Under the pieces are notes generated by a model, which was given only the letters and a program-made list of their open reading frames with translations, was not told the DNA's origin and did no database searches. The position numbers and the translations under genes were made by a program. Below, piece by piece: positions 43,117 to 50,771 of a stretch of 64,000 nt of DNA. Origin of the DNA: Granulicella sp. (GTDB taxonomy: Bacteria; Acidobacteriota; Terriglobia; Terriglobales; Acidobacteriaceae); assembly GCA_025408425.1 (NCBI GenBank), contig JANXYX010000052.1, forward strand, positions 1-64,000, read 5' to 3'. Position 1 is the stretch's first letter; each line of letters starts with the position of its first letter.

Positions 43117-43650
43117 CTAAGCGGTGCGGCGACGTCCGGCAGCTAGTTCGCGGACGTGGTTGAGGAAGATCGAGCGCTGGAGGGCGTCGAGCTGCGAGGT
43201 GTAGGCCGCGATCTCGGCGAGGAAGGGATCGGTCATGAGAACGGCCGTTTCGTCGCGATGGCGGGTGTTGGCGTCGCGGAGCAGGGCAGAGATGTCGACC
43301 TGCAAGGCCCGAGCGAGGCGATCCAGGGAGGAGAGGGTCGGCATTGCTTTGCCGTTCTCAATCTTGGAGATGTAGGTTCGGGGAACGTTCATGCGGGCTG
43401 CGAGCTGACGCTGTGACAGGTTGCGCACATGGCGCAGATCACGAACGGCAGTTGCGACCTGAAGACCGCCCTGCTGCTCCGGCTGGGGTGGTACAAGAGC
43501 CAGCGGTGCTGGGGCCAGTACGGGCTCCTCGACCTCGAGGGATTTGCGGCAGCGCCGGCACAGAGCATTTACCGTGCGGAACTGCACCAGGCTGCAATTA
43601 TCACAACGTAGAACCTCGCGTTGTTCGACGGACGCCATCATGGTTGCCAT
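43117..43650 (-). CDS. XRE-family HTH regulator with zinc-ribbon-like N terminus
   Basis: From ATG 43650 the protein is 177 residues. The N terminus has two Cys pairs, RCDNC and CRRCRK, consistent with a small zinc ribbon. A Pro-rich linker is followed by a Cro/C1-type helix-turn-helix (about residues 66-125, NLSQRQLAARMNVPRTYISKIENGKAMPTLSSLDRLARAL). The short C-terminal helix may serve dimerisation. The frame is open to 43752, but that extension is unlikely. The target genes are unknown. Confidence 0.85.
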   Translation of the reverse strand: MATMMASVEQREVLRCDNCSLVQFRTVNALCRRCRKSLEVEEPVLAPAPLALVPPQPEQQGGLQVATAVRDLRHVRNLSQRQLAARMNVPRTYISKIENGKAMPTLSSLDRLARALQVDISALLRDANTRHRDETAVLMTDPFLAEIAAYTSQLDALQRSIFLNHVRELAAGRRRTA

Positions 43651-43848
43651 AAGTTGTGTGTAGCGAAGGGACCCAGAGCAAGGACCCACACATGTCCGAT
43701 AACGGAACGATGTGATGTGCCTAGAGTGACACTGGGGTAACGGACGAGTCAAGGGGAAACCCGTTGATTATTAGTGAAATGCCTAAAAAAACAGGAATGG
43801 AACCTAGATAGTAACTTCTGGAAGGTGCGGATTCGTGGTTTGAGGTTG

Positions 43849-44499
43849 TTAGGCGAGTGCGGATTTGAGGGGAAGCACCTGGCTGGAGTGGATGCGGGGG
43901 ATGTTGGCTGCGGCGAGGGCGGTGTTGGTTTCGGCGACGGAGTTGGGGAGGTTGACAGGGCGGGTGGCGTCTTCGATGACGATGGTTTCGAAGCCTAGTT
44001 TCTTGCCGTCGATGGCGGAGAAGCGGACGCAGAAGTCGTAGGCGAGGCCGCAGAGGAAGATGCGGTTGAGGCTGCGTTCGCGGAGGTAGCCGGCGAGTCC
44101 GGTGGAGGTGAAGTGGTCGTTTTCGAGGAAGGCGGAGTAGGAGTCGATGTGGGGGCGGAAGCCTTTGCGGAGGATGAGTTCGGTTGGATCGATTTGGAGG
44201 GAGGGGTGGAAGTCGGCTCCGGGGGTGTTCTGGAGGCAGTGTTCTGGCCAAAGGGTCTGGGAGCCGTAGGAGGCCTGGATGGTTTGGTAGGGCTGGCTGG
44301 CGTGGGTGGTGGCGAAGGAGATGTGCTGGGTGGGGTGCCAATCCTGGGTGAGGATGGTGTGGGAGAAGCGGGTGGCGAGGGAGTTGATGAGGGGGATGAT
44401 GGTGTCGCCTTCGTGAACTTCCAAGGCTCCACCAGGGCAGAAGTCGTTCTGGAGGTCGATGACGAGGAGGGCGTCTGACTCCTGTATGGTGATGGGCAT
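43849..44499 (-). CDS. pncA: Nicotinamidase/pyrazinamidase
   Basis: It deamidates nicotinamide to nicotinate for NAD salvage. The 216 residues show the catalytic triad: Asp in VIDLQNDFCPGG, Lys in LRKGFRPHIDSYSAF, and Cys in GLAYDFCVRFSA. The metal ligands are in TQDWHPTQHISFA. It is a single gene; the DNA upstream of its start holds copy B of the intergenic repeat. Confidence 0.95.
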   Translation of the reverse strand: MPITIQESDALLVIDLQNDFCPGGALEVHEGDTIIPLINSLATRFSHTILTQDWHPTQHISFATTHASQPYQTIQASYGSQTLWPEHCLQNTPGADFHPSLQIDPTELILRKGFRPHIDSYSAFLENDHFTSTGLAGYLRERSLNRIFLCGLAYDFCVRFSAIDGKKLGFETIVIEDATRPVNLPNSVAETNTALAAANIPRIHSSQVLPLKSALA

Positions 44500-45027
44500 T
44501 GGGCTCTCCTTGTCGGTGTTCCCAGGGGGTCCCCCCTGGGGGAGTACCCTCGGCTAAGTTCTCTGGATACAGTAGATACGAAAATTGCTGTGGCTAATCT
44601 GTTGCATCTAAATGGGTTGCTGGTAAATATTAGATAACAAAGGAGATAGGCTCGGATGGTGGCCGAGCCTGCCTTTATTTATCTGCTAGTTCTATTTTAG
44701 CGGATTGAGGGGAACTAATAGACAAGTGCTATCTGGTTTGTTTTGATGGGGTTGAGTGGTTTTGGGGCTTGACATGCGTTTTTGCTGAGGAAATTGGAGA
44801 AAGAAATATGTAGAGCAGAGGCCAGGGCGATCCATCGGTCGTTTTGCTCTTCTGACTGTGGTTGCGGCCCCTGGCCTTTGGAAGAATGAGTGACAGTTGC
44901 TGAGGGTCAGCTTTGGACGGCGGCGAGGGGGCCGGGATCCCAGTAGGCGTTGACGAGGATGATCTTTCTGGAGTCGTCGACTATGGCAGACGATTAGGAT
45001 GGTGGCGTGGTTCGCTCGTGATTTGAG
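44500..45027. other. 528-bp intergenic region: repeat copy B plus possible gene remnant
   Basis: 44522-44774 is the repeat described separately. At 44820-44880 AGGCCAGGG and CCCTGGCCT face each other across about 45 bp. On the minus strand, about 44990-44908 reads in frame as SRKIILVNAYWDPGPLAAVQS and then a stop. It has no start and a stop just upstream, so it resembles the 3' end of a lost gene. The promoter of the following carboxylase gene is not clear. Confidence 0.5.
44522..44774. repeat. Diverged intergenic repeat, copy B
   Basis: It has the same order of blocks as copy A at 5101-5395: the G/C runs AGGGGGTCCCCCCTGGGGG, then GGTAAATATTAGAT, GGAGATAG, a hairpin, a T-rich stretch, TTCTATTTTAG and the end TTGGGGCTTGACAT. 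Here the hairpin is AGGCTCGG (44648-44655) with CCGAGCCT (44663-44670), different bases from copy A but again fully paired. A second pairing, ATCTGCTA with TAGCGGAT, follows. Confidence 0.75.
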
Positions 45028-46929
45028 ATGGATGGTGCGATGGCGGATGAGATGAAGTTGGCGAATGGGTTGGGGTCGAAGGTGGATGTGGGGGCGTCGC
45101 GGTTTGTGGCGAATAAGGCGGCGATGATGGTGCTGCTGGGGGCGGTGCGCGGGGAAGAGGCGAGGATTCGTGAGGGTGGTGGGGTGAAGGCTGCGGAGGC
45201 GCAGCGGGCTAAAGGGCGGCTTACGGTTCGGGAGCGGATTGCGTTGTTGGTGGATCCGGTGGAGGCGGGTTCGGCGGGGGGAGGTTTGTGGGGCCCACCC
45301 TTCGCAGACGGCGCGAAGGATGGGGCACCTGGGCAGGGTGGGCAGGGGAAGGAAGACGGTCGTGCTTCGCATGATGCCCACCTTAGCGCGATGAAGCCGC
45401 GCGAAGATGGGGCACCCGGATTTGTGGGGCTTCCGAATTTTTTGGAGTTGGGGCTTTGGGCGGCGCATGGGATGTATGGGGAGTATGGGGGTGCTCCTGG
45501 GGCGGGAGTGGTGACGGGGCTGGGCCGGGTGTGTGGGCGGCTGTGCATGATTGTGGCGAATGATGCGACGGTGAAGGCGGGGGCGTTCTTTCCGATGACG
45601 GCGAAGAAGGTGCTGCGGGCGCAGACGATTGCGCTGGAGAATCGGATTCCTACGCTTTATCTGGTGGACTCTTCGGGGGTGTTTCTGCCGCTGCAGGAGG
45701 ATGTGTTTCCGGATACGGATGACTTTGGGCGGGTGTTTCGGAATAACGCGGTGATGAGTTCGCTGGGGGTTCCGCAGATTACGGCGATTATGGGGATGTG
45801 TGTGGCGGGAGGCGCGTATCTGCCGGTGATGACGGATACGGTGCTGATGACGGAGGGTAGCGGGCTGTTTCTGGCGGGGCCTTCGCTGGTGCAGGCGGCG
45901 ATTGGGCAGAAGACGGGTGCGGAGGAGTTGGGTGGGGCGGCGATGCACAGCGAGATTTCGGGGACGGTGGATTTTAAGGAGAAGGATGATGCGGCTTGTA
46001 TTGCGCGGCTGCGTTCTCTGGTGGGGATGATGGGAGAGGAGAAGAAAGCTCCTTATTCGGTTACATATTATGATGCGGGGAAGGATGGGCCGAAGTTTGA
46101 GGCGGAGGAGTTGTACGGGTTGCTGGATCCGGCTCCGGGGGCGAGCAATATTTATGACATGCGGGAGGTGATTGCGCGGGTAGTGGATCGTAGCGAGTTC
46201 GATGAGTACAAAGCGGATTTTGGGCGGACGGTGTTGTGCGGGTATGCGCGGATTGGTGGGCGGGCGGTGGGGATTGTGGCGAATCAGAAGACGAACCAGA
46301 GCCAGACGGTGGCGATGGGGCCGCAGGCGGGGATGAAGCGGACGGAGTTCGGCGGGGTGATCTATACGGAGAGTGCGCAGAAGGCGGCGCGGTTCATTAT
46401 GGATTGCAATCAGAGTCTGGTGCCGCTGATTTTTCTGCATGATGTGAATGGGTTCATGGTGGGGAAGGATGCGGAGTGGAGTGGGATTATTCGCGCGGGG
46501 GCGAAGATGGTTTCGGCTGTGGCTACCTCCGTTGTGCCGAAGATTACGGTGATTGTTGGGGGGAGTTTTGGGGCGGGACACTATGCGATGTGTGGGAAGG
46601 CTTATGATCCGCGGTTTTTGTTTGCTTGGCCTACGGCGCGGTATGCGGTGATGAGTGGGGCTAGTGCTGCTACGACGCTGGCGGAGGTGAGGGCGAAGCA
46701 GGTGGAGCGCGGGGGGGTGGCTTTGTCTGCGGATCAACGGAAGGCTATTTTTGAGGAGATTAAGGGTACGTATGATGCGCAGGCTGATCCGAGGTATGGG
46801 GCTGCGCGGCTTTGGATTGATGCGATTATTGATCCGGCGCGGACGCGGGAGGTTTTGATGATGGCGCTGGAGGCGACTGGGTTGAATGCGGAGGTGGGGA
46901 GGTTTAATGTGGGGGTTTTGCAGACGTGA
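45028..46929 (+). CDS. Acyl-CoA carboxylase beta subunit (methylcrotonoyl-CoA-type), with repeat-derived insert
   Basis: This is the carboxyltransferase subunit of a biotin-dependent acyl-CoA carboxylase, 633 residues. Crotonase-fold blocks are clear: LVDSSGVFLPLQEDVFPD, MCVAGGAYLPVMTD, GGSFGAGHYAMCGKAYDPRF. Together with the downstream HMG-CoA-lyase-like and enoyl-CoA hydratase genes it fits methylcrotonoyl-CoA carboxylase (leucine breakdown). Residues ~86-131 (GPPFADGAKDGAPG, then GRASHDAHLSAMKPRE) come from two palindromic repeats and interrupt the normal LLDPGS-F-ELG region. The biotin carboxylase partner is not in the window. ATG 45028 has a weak ribosome-binding site; ATG 45040 is an alternative. 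Confidence 0.9.
   Translation: MDGAMADEMKLANGLGSKVDVGASRFVANKAAMMVLLGAVRGEEARIREGGGVKAAEAQRAKGRLTVRERIALLVDPVEAGSAGGGLWGPPFADGAKDGAPGQGGQGKEDGRASHDAHLSAMKPREDGAPGFVGLPNFLELGLWAAHGMYGEYGGAPGAGVVTGLGRVCGRLCMIVANDATVKAGAFFPMTAKKVLRAQTIALENRIPTLYLVDSSGVFLPLQEDVFPDTDDFGRVFRNNAVMSSLGVPQITAIMGMCVAGGAYLPVMTDTVLMTEGSGLFLAGPSLVQAAIGQKTGAEELGGAAMHSEISGTVDFKEKDDAACIARLRSLVGMMGEEKKAPYSVTYYDAGKDGPKFEAEELYGLLDPAPGASNIYDMREVIARVVDRSEFDEYKADFGRTVLCGYARIGGRAVGIVANQKTNQSQTVAMGPQAGMKRTEFGGVIYTESAQKAARFIMDCNQSLVPLIFLHDVNGFMVGKDAEWSGIIRAGAKMVSAVATSVVPKITVIVGGSFGAGHYAMCGKAYDPRFLFAWPTARYAVMSGASAATTLAEVRAKQVERGGVALSADQRKAIFEEIKGTYDAQADPRYGAARLWIDAIIDPARTREVLMMALEATGLNAEVGRFNVGVLQT
45285..45331. repeat. Palindromic element, second-hairpin type, inside the carboxylase gene
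   Basis: GGGGCCCACCCTTCGC pairs with GCGAAGGATGGGGCACC around a short loop. It resembles the large hairpin of family R without the small 5' hairpin, lies 27 bp before a full copy, and is translated in frame. Confidence 0.7.
45358..45419. repeat. Family-R palindromic element inside the carboxylase gene
   Basis: The 62-bp element starts GGTCGTGCTTCGCATGA and ends GATGGGGCACCCGG. It is read in the same frame as in nnr, giving GRASHDAHLSAMKPRE. Confidence 0.88.
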
Positions 46930-47120
46930 TCTGGCGGCGGACGATCGGTTGGTTTAGCGTATTTGTCGGTTGGTATCGCGATTGCTTATTTCTGGGTGAT
47001 GACACGCTTCCGGTGGAACCATGCGATCTTGTGACATGGAGTGGCCTTTCGTTGGGCTGGATCGCGTCCTTTGCTGGATTTGGCTTCTGCTCCATACAGG
47101 ACGTGTATCGCTTCGAATAA
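46926..47120 (+). CDS. Possible small membrane protein
   Basis: A 64-codon ORF starts at GTG 46926, overlapping the carboxylase stop by four bases (GTGA). It encodes two hydrophobic stretches, TIGWFSVFVGWY and SGLSLGWIASFAGFGF. The base composition falls relative to the carboxylase gene. The overlap suggests coupling, but there is no family match I know and chance is possible. Confidence 0.38.
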   Translation: MIWRRTIGWFSVFVGWYRDCLFLGDDTLPVEPCDLVTWSGLSLGWIASFAGFGFCSIQDVYRFE

Positions 47121-47185
47121 TTAGGCGACAATCTATTAGGAATTTGAGGGTTGAATAGTTTTGGATTAGGCAGAGAAAGGCATAT

Positions 47186-47312
47186 CCCGGGGGCTGAAGC
47201 CCGGTTTTTGTGTTGGTTGGATGTCCAGGCTGAAGCCTGGACCTATCACAGAGGCAAGAGCAACGGCAAAAACAAATGCAACGGCAACAGCAAATGCAAA
47301 AGCAATAGCATA
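47186..47312. repeat. GGCTGAAGCC palindromes and a GCAA-type array
   Basis: CCCGGGGGCTGAAGCCCGG (47186-47204), followed by TTTTT, and GTCCAGGCTGAAGCCTGGAC (47223-47242) share the core GGCTGAAGCC. They are followed by degenerate CAACGGCAA/AAATGCAA units (to 47312) like the array at 40852. The region lies before the HMG-CoA-lyase-like gene. Confidence 0.7.
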
Positions 47313-47336
47313 GTTGAGAAATGATTTGAGGTAGGC

Positions 47337-48209
47337 ATGAGTAATTTGGTGAAGATTGTGGAGTGTCCGCGGGATGCCTGGCAGGGGTTGCCGCTTAAGA
47401 TGGCGGCTGAGGTGAAGGCGGATTATCTAAGGTCGTTGATTGCGGCGGGGTTCAAGCATATTGATGCGGTGAGCTTTGTTTCGGCGGCGGCGGTGCCGCA
47501 GATGGCGGACTCGGAGAAGGTGCTGGAGTATCTTGATCCGCCGGATGATGTGGAGATTATTGCGATTGTGGTGAATGCGAAGGGGGCGGAGCGGGCGGTG
47601 AAGACGGGGGCGGTGTCTACGCTGGGGTTTCCGTATTCGGTGTCGCCGGGGTTCTTGCAGCGGAATCAGAATCAGACGCCGGAGGAGAGCCTGGAGGCGC
47701 TGGAGGCGGTGGGGGAGATTGCGTACAAGGCAGGGATGGATGTGGTGGCGTATATTTCGATGGCGTTTGGGAATCCTTATGGGGATGCGTGGGACATCGA
47801 TGAGGTGGTTGCGGCTTGTGACTTGCTGGTGGATAGCGGGGTGAGGCAGATTTCGCTGGCGGATACGGTGGGATTGGCTACTCCTAAGCTGGTGGCGGAT
47901 GTGGTGAGTGATGTGATGGCGGTGCATGATGCGGTGGAGATTGGGGTTCATCTGCATGCTCGATATGATGGGGCGGAGGAGAAGATTCGGGCGGCGTATG
48001 GGGCGGGGTGCAGGCGGTTCGATGCAGCGATTGGAGGGTTGGGCGGGTGTCCGTTTGCGCAGGATGCACTGGTGGGGAATATTCCTACAGAGCGGTTGAT
48101 TGAAGTGTTGAAGGAGTTGGGAGCGGAGTTGCCGCCGCTGAGGCCATTGGATGGATTGATTCATGCAAGCGATGAGATTTCGAGGAAGTTTGGAGCGAGG
48201 GTGCAATGA
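47337..48209 (+). CDS. Hydroxymethylglutaryl-CoA lyase family protein
   Basis: This 290-residue TIM-barrel protein splits HMG-CoA to acetoacetate and acetyl-CoA in leucine breakdown. The family signature with the mobile catalytic Cys is GGLGGCPFAQDALVGNIPT, and metal ligands appear in HLHARYDGAEE. The N terminus VECPRDAWQGLP replaces the usual VEVGPRDGLQ, a departure in the first metal-binding segment, so the exact substrate may differ. ATG 47337 follows GAGGTAGGC. The stop overlaps the next start (ATGAG). Confidence 0.88.
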   Translation: MSNLVKIVECPRDAWQGLPLKMAAEVKADYLRSLIAAGFKHIDAVSFVSAAAVPQMADSEKVLEYLDPPDDVEIIAIVVNAKGAERAVKTGAVSTLGFPYSVSPGFLQRNQNQTPEESLEALEAVGEIAYKAGMDVVAYISMAFGNPYGDAWDIDEVVAACDLLVDSGVRQISLADTVGLATPKLVADVVSDVMAVHDAVEIGVHLHARYDGAEEKIRAAYGAGCRRFDAAIGGLGGCPFAQDALVGNIPTERLIEVLKELGAELPPLRPLDGLIHASDEISRKFGARVQ

Positions 48210-49009
48210 GTTATAAGACGATCCTAGTGGCTGAGGTGGCGGGGGTTCGGACGATTACGCTGAATCGTCCGGAGCGACGGAATGCGATGACTCCTGAGAT
48301 GCAGGAGGAGTTGATTGCAGCGATGGAGGAGGCAGGGGCGGGGGATTGCCGGGTGGTGGTGTTTGCAGGGGCGGGGGAGGCGTTCTGCTCGGGGCTGGAT
48401 CTGTCGTCGCTGCAGGGTGCGGCTACGCAGTCGGTTGAGGAGCATCGGGCGGATGCGGAGCGGGTGGCACGACTGTTTCGGACTTTGTATGAGCTGGAGA
48501 AGCCAACGATTGCTGCAGTGCATGGTGCGGCGATCGCCGGGGGGACTGGGTTGGCGACGATCTGCGACTTTACGCTGGCGGTGCCGGGAGTGAAGTTTGG
48601 GTATACGGAGGTGCGGATCGGGTTTGTGCCGGCACTGGTCTCGGCCTATTTGACGCTGCAGATTGGGGACAAGTGGGCACGGAATCTGCTGTTGACTGGA
48701 CGGCTGTTTGGGGCGGAGGAGGCTTGCAGGCTGGGGTTGGTGACTGAGGTGGTTGAGGCGGAGGAGTTGCCGTCGAAGGTGCGGGCGCTGACGGAGGTGT
48801 TGGTGGCGAACTCTCCGCAGGCGCTGGGGGCGACGAAGCGGTTGCTGTTGGCGCAGAACAAGGCGTGGCTGGATGCGGCGATTGAAGAGTCATTGGCGGC
48901 GAATGCGAGGGCCAGGGAGACAGAGGATTTTCGCGAGGGCGTGACAGCGTTTCTGGAGAAGCGGAAGGCAGTGTGGCCCGTCCGTTCGATAGACTGGTCT
49001 GATGAGTAG
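48206..49009 (+). CDS. Enoyl-CoA hydratase/isomerase family protein (methylglutaconyl-CoA hydratase-like)
   Basis: This 267-residue crotonase-fold enzyme has the oxyanion-hole segments FAGAGEAFCSGLDLSSL and VHGAAIAGGTGLATICDF. It starts inside the last codons of the HMG-CoA-lyase-like gene (4-bp overlap). With the carboxylase it would complete the steps methylcrotonoyl-CoA to methylglutaconyl-CoA to HMG-CoA to acetoacetate. The specific substrate is inferred from context only. Confidence 0.9.
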   Translation: MSYKTILVAEVAGVRTITLNRPERRNAMTPEMQEELIAAMEEAGAGDCRVVVFAGAGEAFCSGLDLSSLQGAATQSVEEHRADAERVARLFRTLYELEKPTIAAVHGAAIAGGTGLATICDFTLAVPGVKFGYTEVRIGFVPALVSAYLTLQIGDKWARNLLLTGRLFGAEEACRLGLVTEVVEAEELPSKVRALTEVLVANSPQALGATKRLLLAQNKAWLDAAIEESLAANARARETEDFREGVTAFLEKRKAVWPVRSIDWSDE

Positions 49010-49436
49010 AGAGACGATGAAGAGGGGTTCCGGGGTTGAGGCGCGGGTGCGGGTGCGGTATGCCGAGACCGACCAGATGGGCGTGGTGTATCACGCGAAT
49101 TACCTGGTGTGGTTTGAAGTGGGGCGGGTGGAGTTTATTCGCCGAATGGGTTTGAGCTACAAGCAGATGGAGCAGGAAGACGGCTGCATGATCGCGGTGG
49201 TGGAGGCGACGGCGCGGTATAAGGCTCCGGCACGCTATGACGACGAGTTGGTCGTGGAGACGCGACTGGAGTCGGCGCGGGGAGTCATGATCCGGTTTGG
49301 ATACAAGGTGGTGCGGGTTTCGGATGGTTTGCTGCTGTGCGAGGGTGAGACGGTGCATGTGGTGGTGGGCAAGGATATGAAGGTGCGCCGGCTGCCGGAG
49401 AAATATGCGGAACGTTTTGCGGCGCAGCTCATCTGA
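49002..49436 (+). CDS. Acyl-CoA thioesterase, YbgC/4-hydroxybenzoyl-CoA type
   Basis: The 144-residue hot-dog-fold thioesterase has the catalytic Asp in RYAETDQMGVVYHANYLVWFE. It overlaps the hydratase gene by 8 bp, so it belongs to the same transcript. The substrate acyl chain is unknown; release of free acid from pathway thioesters is the likely role. Confidence 0.92.
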   Translation: MSRETMKRGSGVEARVRVRYAETDQMGVVYHANYLVWFEVGRVEFIRRMGLSYKQMEQEDGCMIAVVEATARYKAPARYDDELVVETRLESARGVMIRFGYKVVRVSDGLLLCEGETVHVVVGKDMKVRRLPEKYAERFAAQLI

Positions 49437-49478
49437 TATGCTGCGCCGTGTTGAATTGTGCGTTCAGGAGGAGTCGAG

Positions 49479-50216
49479 ATGAGTGAAGCGAAGAAGATTG
49501 CATTGATTACTGGTGCGAACAAGGGGTTGGGGCTGGAGACGGCTCGGCAGTTGGGCGCGCTGGGGATTACGGTGCTACTTGGAGCGCGGGATCTGGCGAA
49601 GGGTGAGGCGGCTGCCGCGGAGTTAAAGGCGGCGGGTATCGATGCACGAGCGGTGAAGCTGGACGTGGTGAATTCCGCGGACATCAAGGCGGTTGTCGAG
49701 AAGATCGAGAAGGAGTTCGGGAAGCTGGACATTCTGGTGAACAATGCGGGGATCGCACTCGATCCGATTGGCGGGAATACAACGAGTACGACTTCGGAGG
49801 AGATTCTGCGTAAGACGTTCGATACGAACTTCTTTGCTGTGGTGGCGGTGACGCAGGCGCTGTTGCCGTTGTTGAAGAAGAGTGAGGCGGGACGGATCGT
49901 GAACCTTTCGAGCATTCTTGCGTCACAGTTGCTGCATGCGACTCCGGGGTCGGCGATTTATGACTCGAAGATGTTTGCGTATAACTCTTCGAAGACTGCG
50001 CTGAACGCGTTCACGATTCATCTGGCGCATGAGTTGAAAGGAACAAAGATCAAGGTGAATTCGGCTCATCCGGGGTGGGTCAAGACGGATATGGGTGGCT
50101 CAGGCGCGACGATGGAGCTTGCAGATGGGGCGAAGACTTCAGTGGAGCTGGCTACGTTGCCTGCGGATGGGCCCAGCGGCGGGTACTTCCATTTAGGGAA
50201 GGTAGTGCCCTGGTAG
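49479..50216 (+). CDS. Short-chain dehydrogenase/reductase
   Basis: This NAD(P)-dependent oxidoreductase has 245 residues from ATG 49479, which follows GGAGGA by six bases; the frame is open to 49458. TGANKGLGLE is the cofactor loop, NNAG follows, and the catalytic pair lies in YNSSKTAL. The carbonyl-reductase-like C terminus (HPGWVKTDMGG) suggests small carbonyl substrates. It trails the thioesterase by about 40 bp. Confidence 0.9.
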   Translation: MSEAKKIALITGANKGLGLETARQLGALGITVLLGARDLAKGEAAAAELKAAGIDARAVKLDVVNSADIKAVVEKIEKEFGKLDILVNNAGIALDPIGGNTTSTTSEEILRKTFDTNFFAVVAVTQALLPLLKKSEAGRIVNLSSILASQLLHATPGSAIYDSKMFAYNSSKTALNAFTIHLAHELKGTKIKVNSAHPGWVKTDMGGSGATMELADGAKTSVELATLPADGPSGGYFHLGKVVPW

Positions 50217-50228
50217 CTTGCGAGGGTG

Positions 50229-50648
50229 TTAGCTGGTTAGCAGGCTGCGGGGTTTTACGTTGTTGCGGATGAAGTCGATGGTGGTTTGGAGCGGTGTCCC
50301 GGGGCCGAAGATGGCTGCGACACCGCTTTCTTTCATGCTGGCGGCGTCCTGGTCGGGGATGGTGCCGCCGAGGATGAGAAGGATGTCTTCGGCGTGCTGG
50401 GCTTTCAAGAGGTCGTGGATGCGGGGGATGATTGCGTTGTGGGCTCCGGAGAGGATGGAGAGGCCGATGCAATCGACGTCTTCCTGGATAGCGGCGGAGA
50501 CGATCATCTCTGGAGTTTGGCGGAGGCCGGTGTAGATGACCTCCATGCCTGCATCGCGGAGGGCTCTGGCGATGATTTTGGCACCACGGTCGTGACCGTC
50601 GAGGCCGGGTTTGGCTACGAGGACGCGGATGGGGGCGGGGTGGGACAT
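50229..50648 (-). CDS. Cobalamin-binding domain protein (methylmalonyl-CoA mutase small/C-terminal type)
   Basis: This 139-residue B12-binding Rossmann domain carries the base-off His motif [13 protein letters not shown] (DxHxxG) and later GLSILSGAH and LGGTIPDQD, as in the C-terminal part of methylmalonyl-CoA mutase. The catalytic TIM-barrel subunit is not in the window, so it either pairs with a distant subunit or serves another B12 mutase. It converges on the SDR gene with only 12 bp between stops. Confidence 0.93.
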   Translation of the reverse strand: MSHPAPIRVLVAKPGLDGHDRGAKIIARALRDAGMEVIYTGLRQTPEMIVSAAIQEDVDCIGLSILSGAHNAIIPRIHDLLKAQHAEDILLILGGTIPDQDAASMKESGVAAIFGPGTPLQTTIDFIRNNVKPRSLLTS

Positions 50649-50771
50649 TGTGGGCGAGTATACGAGTTTGACGCGGACGATGTCGCGGGGCGGGGATTGA
50701 AAACGGTGAGGCTTTTCCCGATGCCCAGCTTTACGACGATGGCACTGTCGCGAAGATTGGGCTGGAACGCG

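Noticed and set aside
44692..46737. 681-codon open frame on the minus strand
   Set aside because: It is antisense to the acyl-CoA carboxylase; Arg/His-rich composition, no domains. It did help reveal the antisense translation of the palindromic element.
50700..50771. Sequence beginning GATGCCCAGC as a further family-R copy
   Set aside because: It shares only a few bases with the element consensus and lacks the small hairpin; similarity is too weak.
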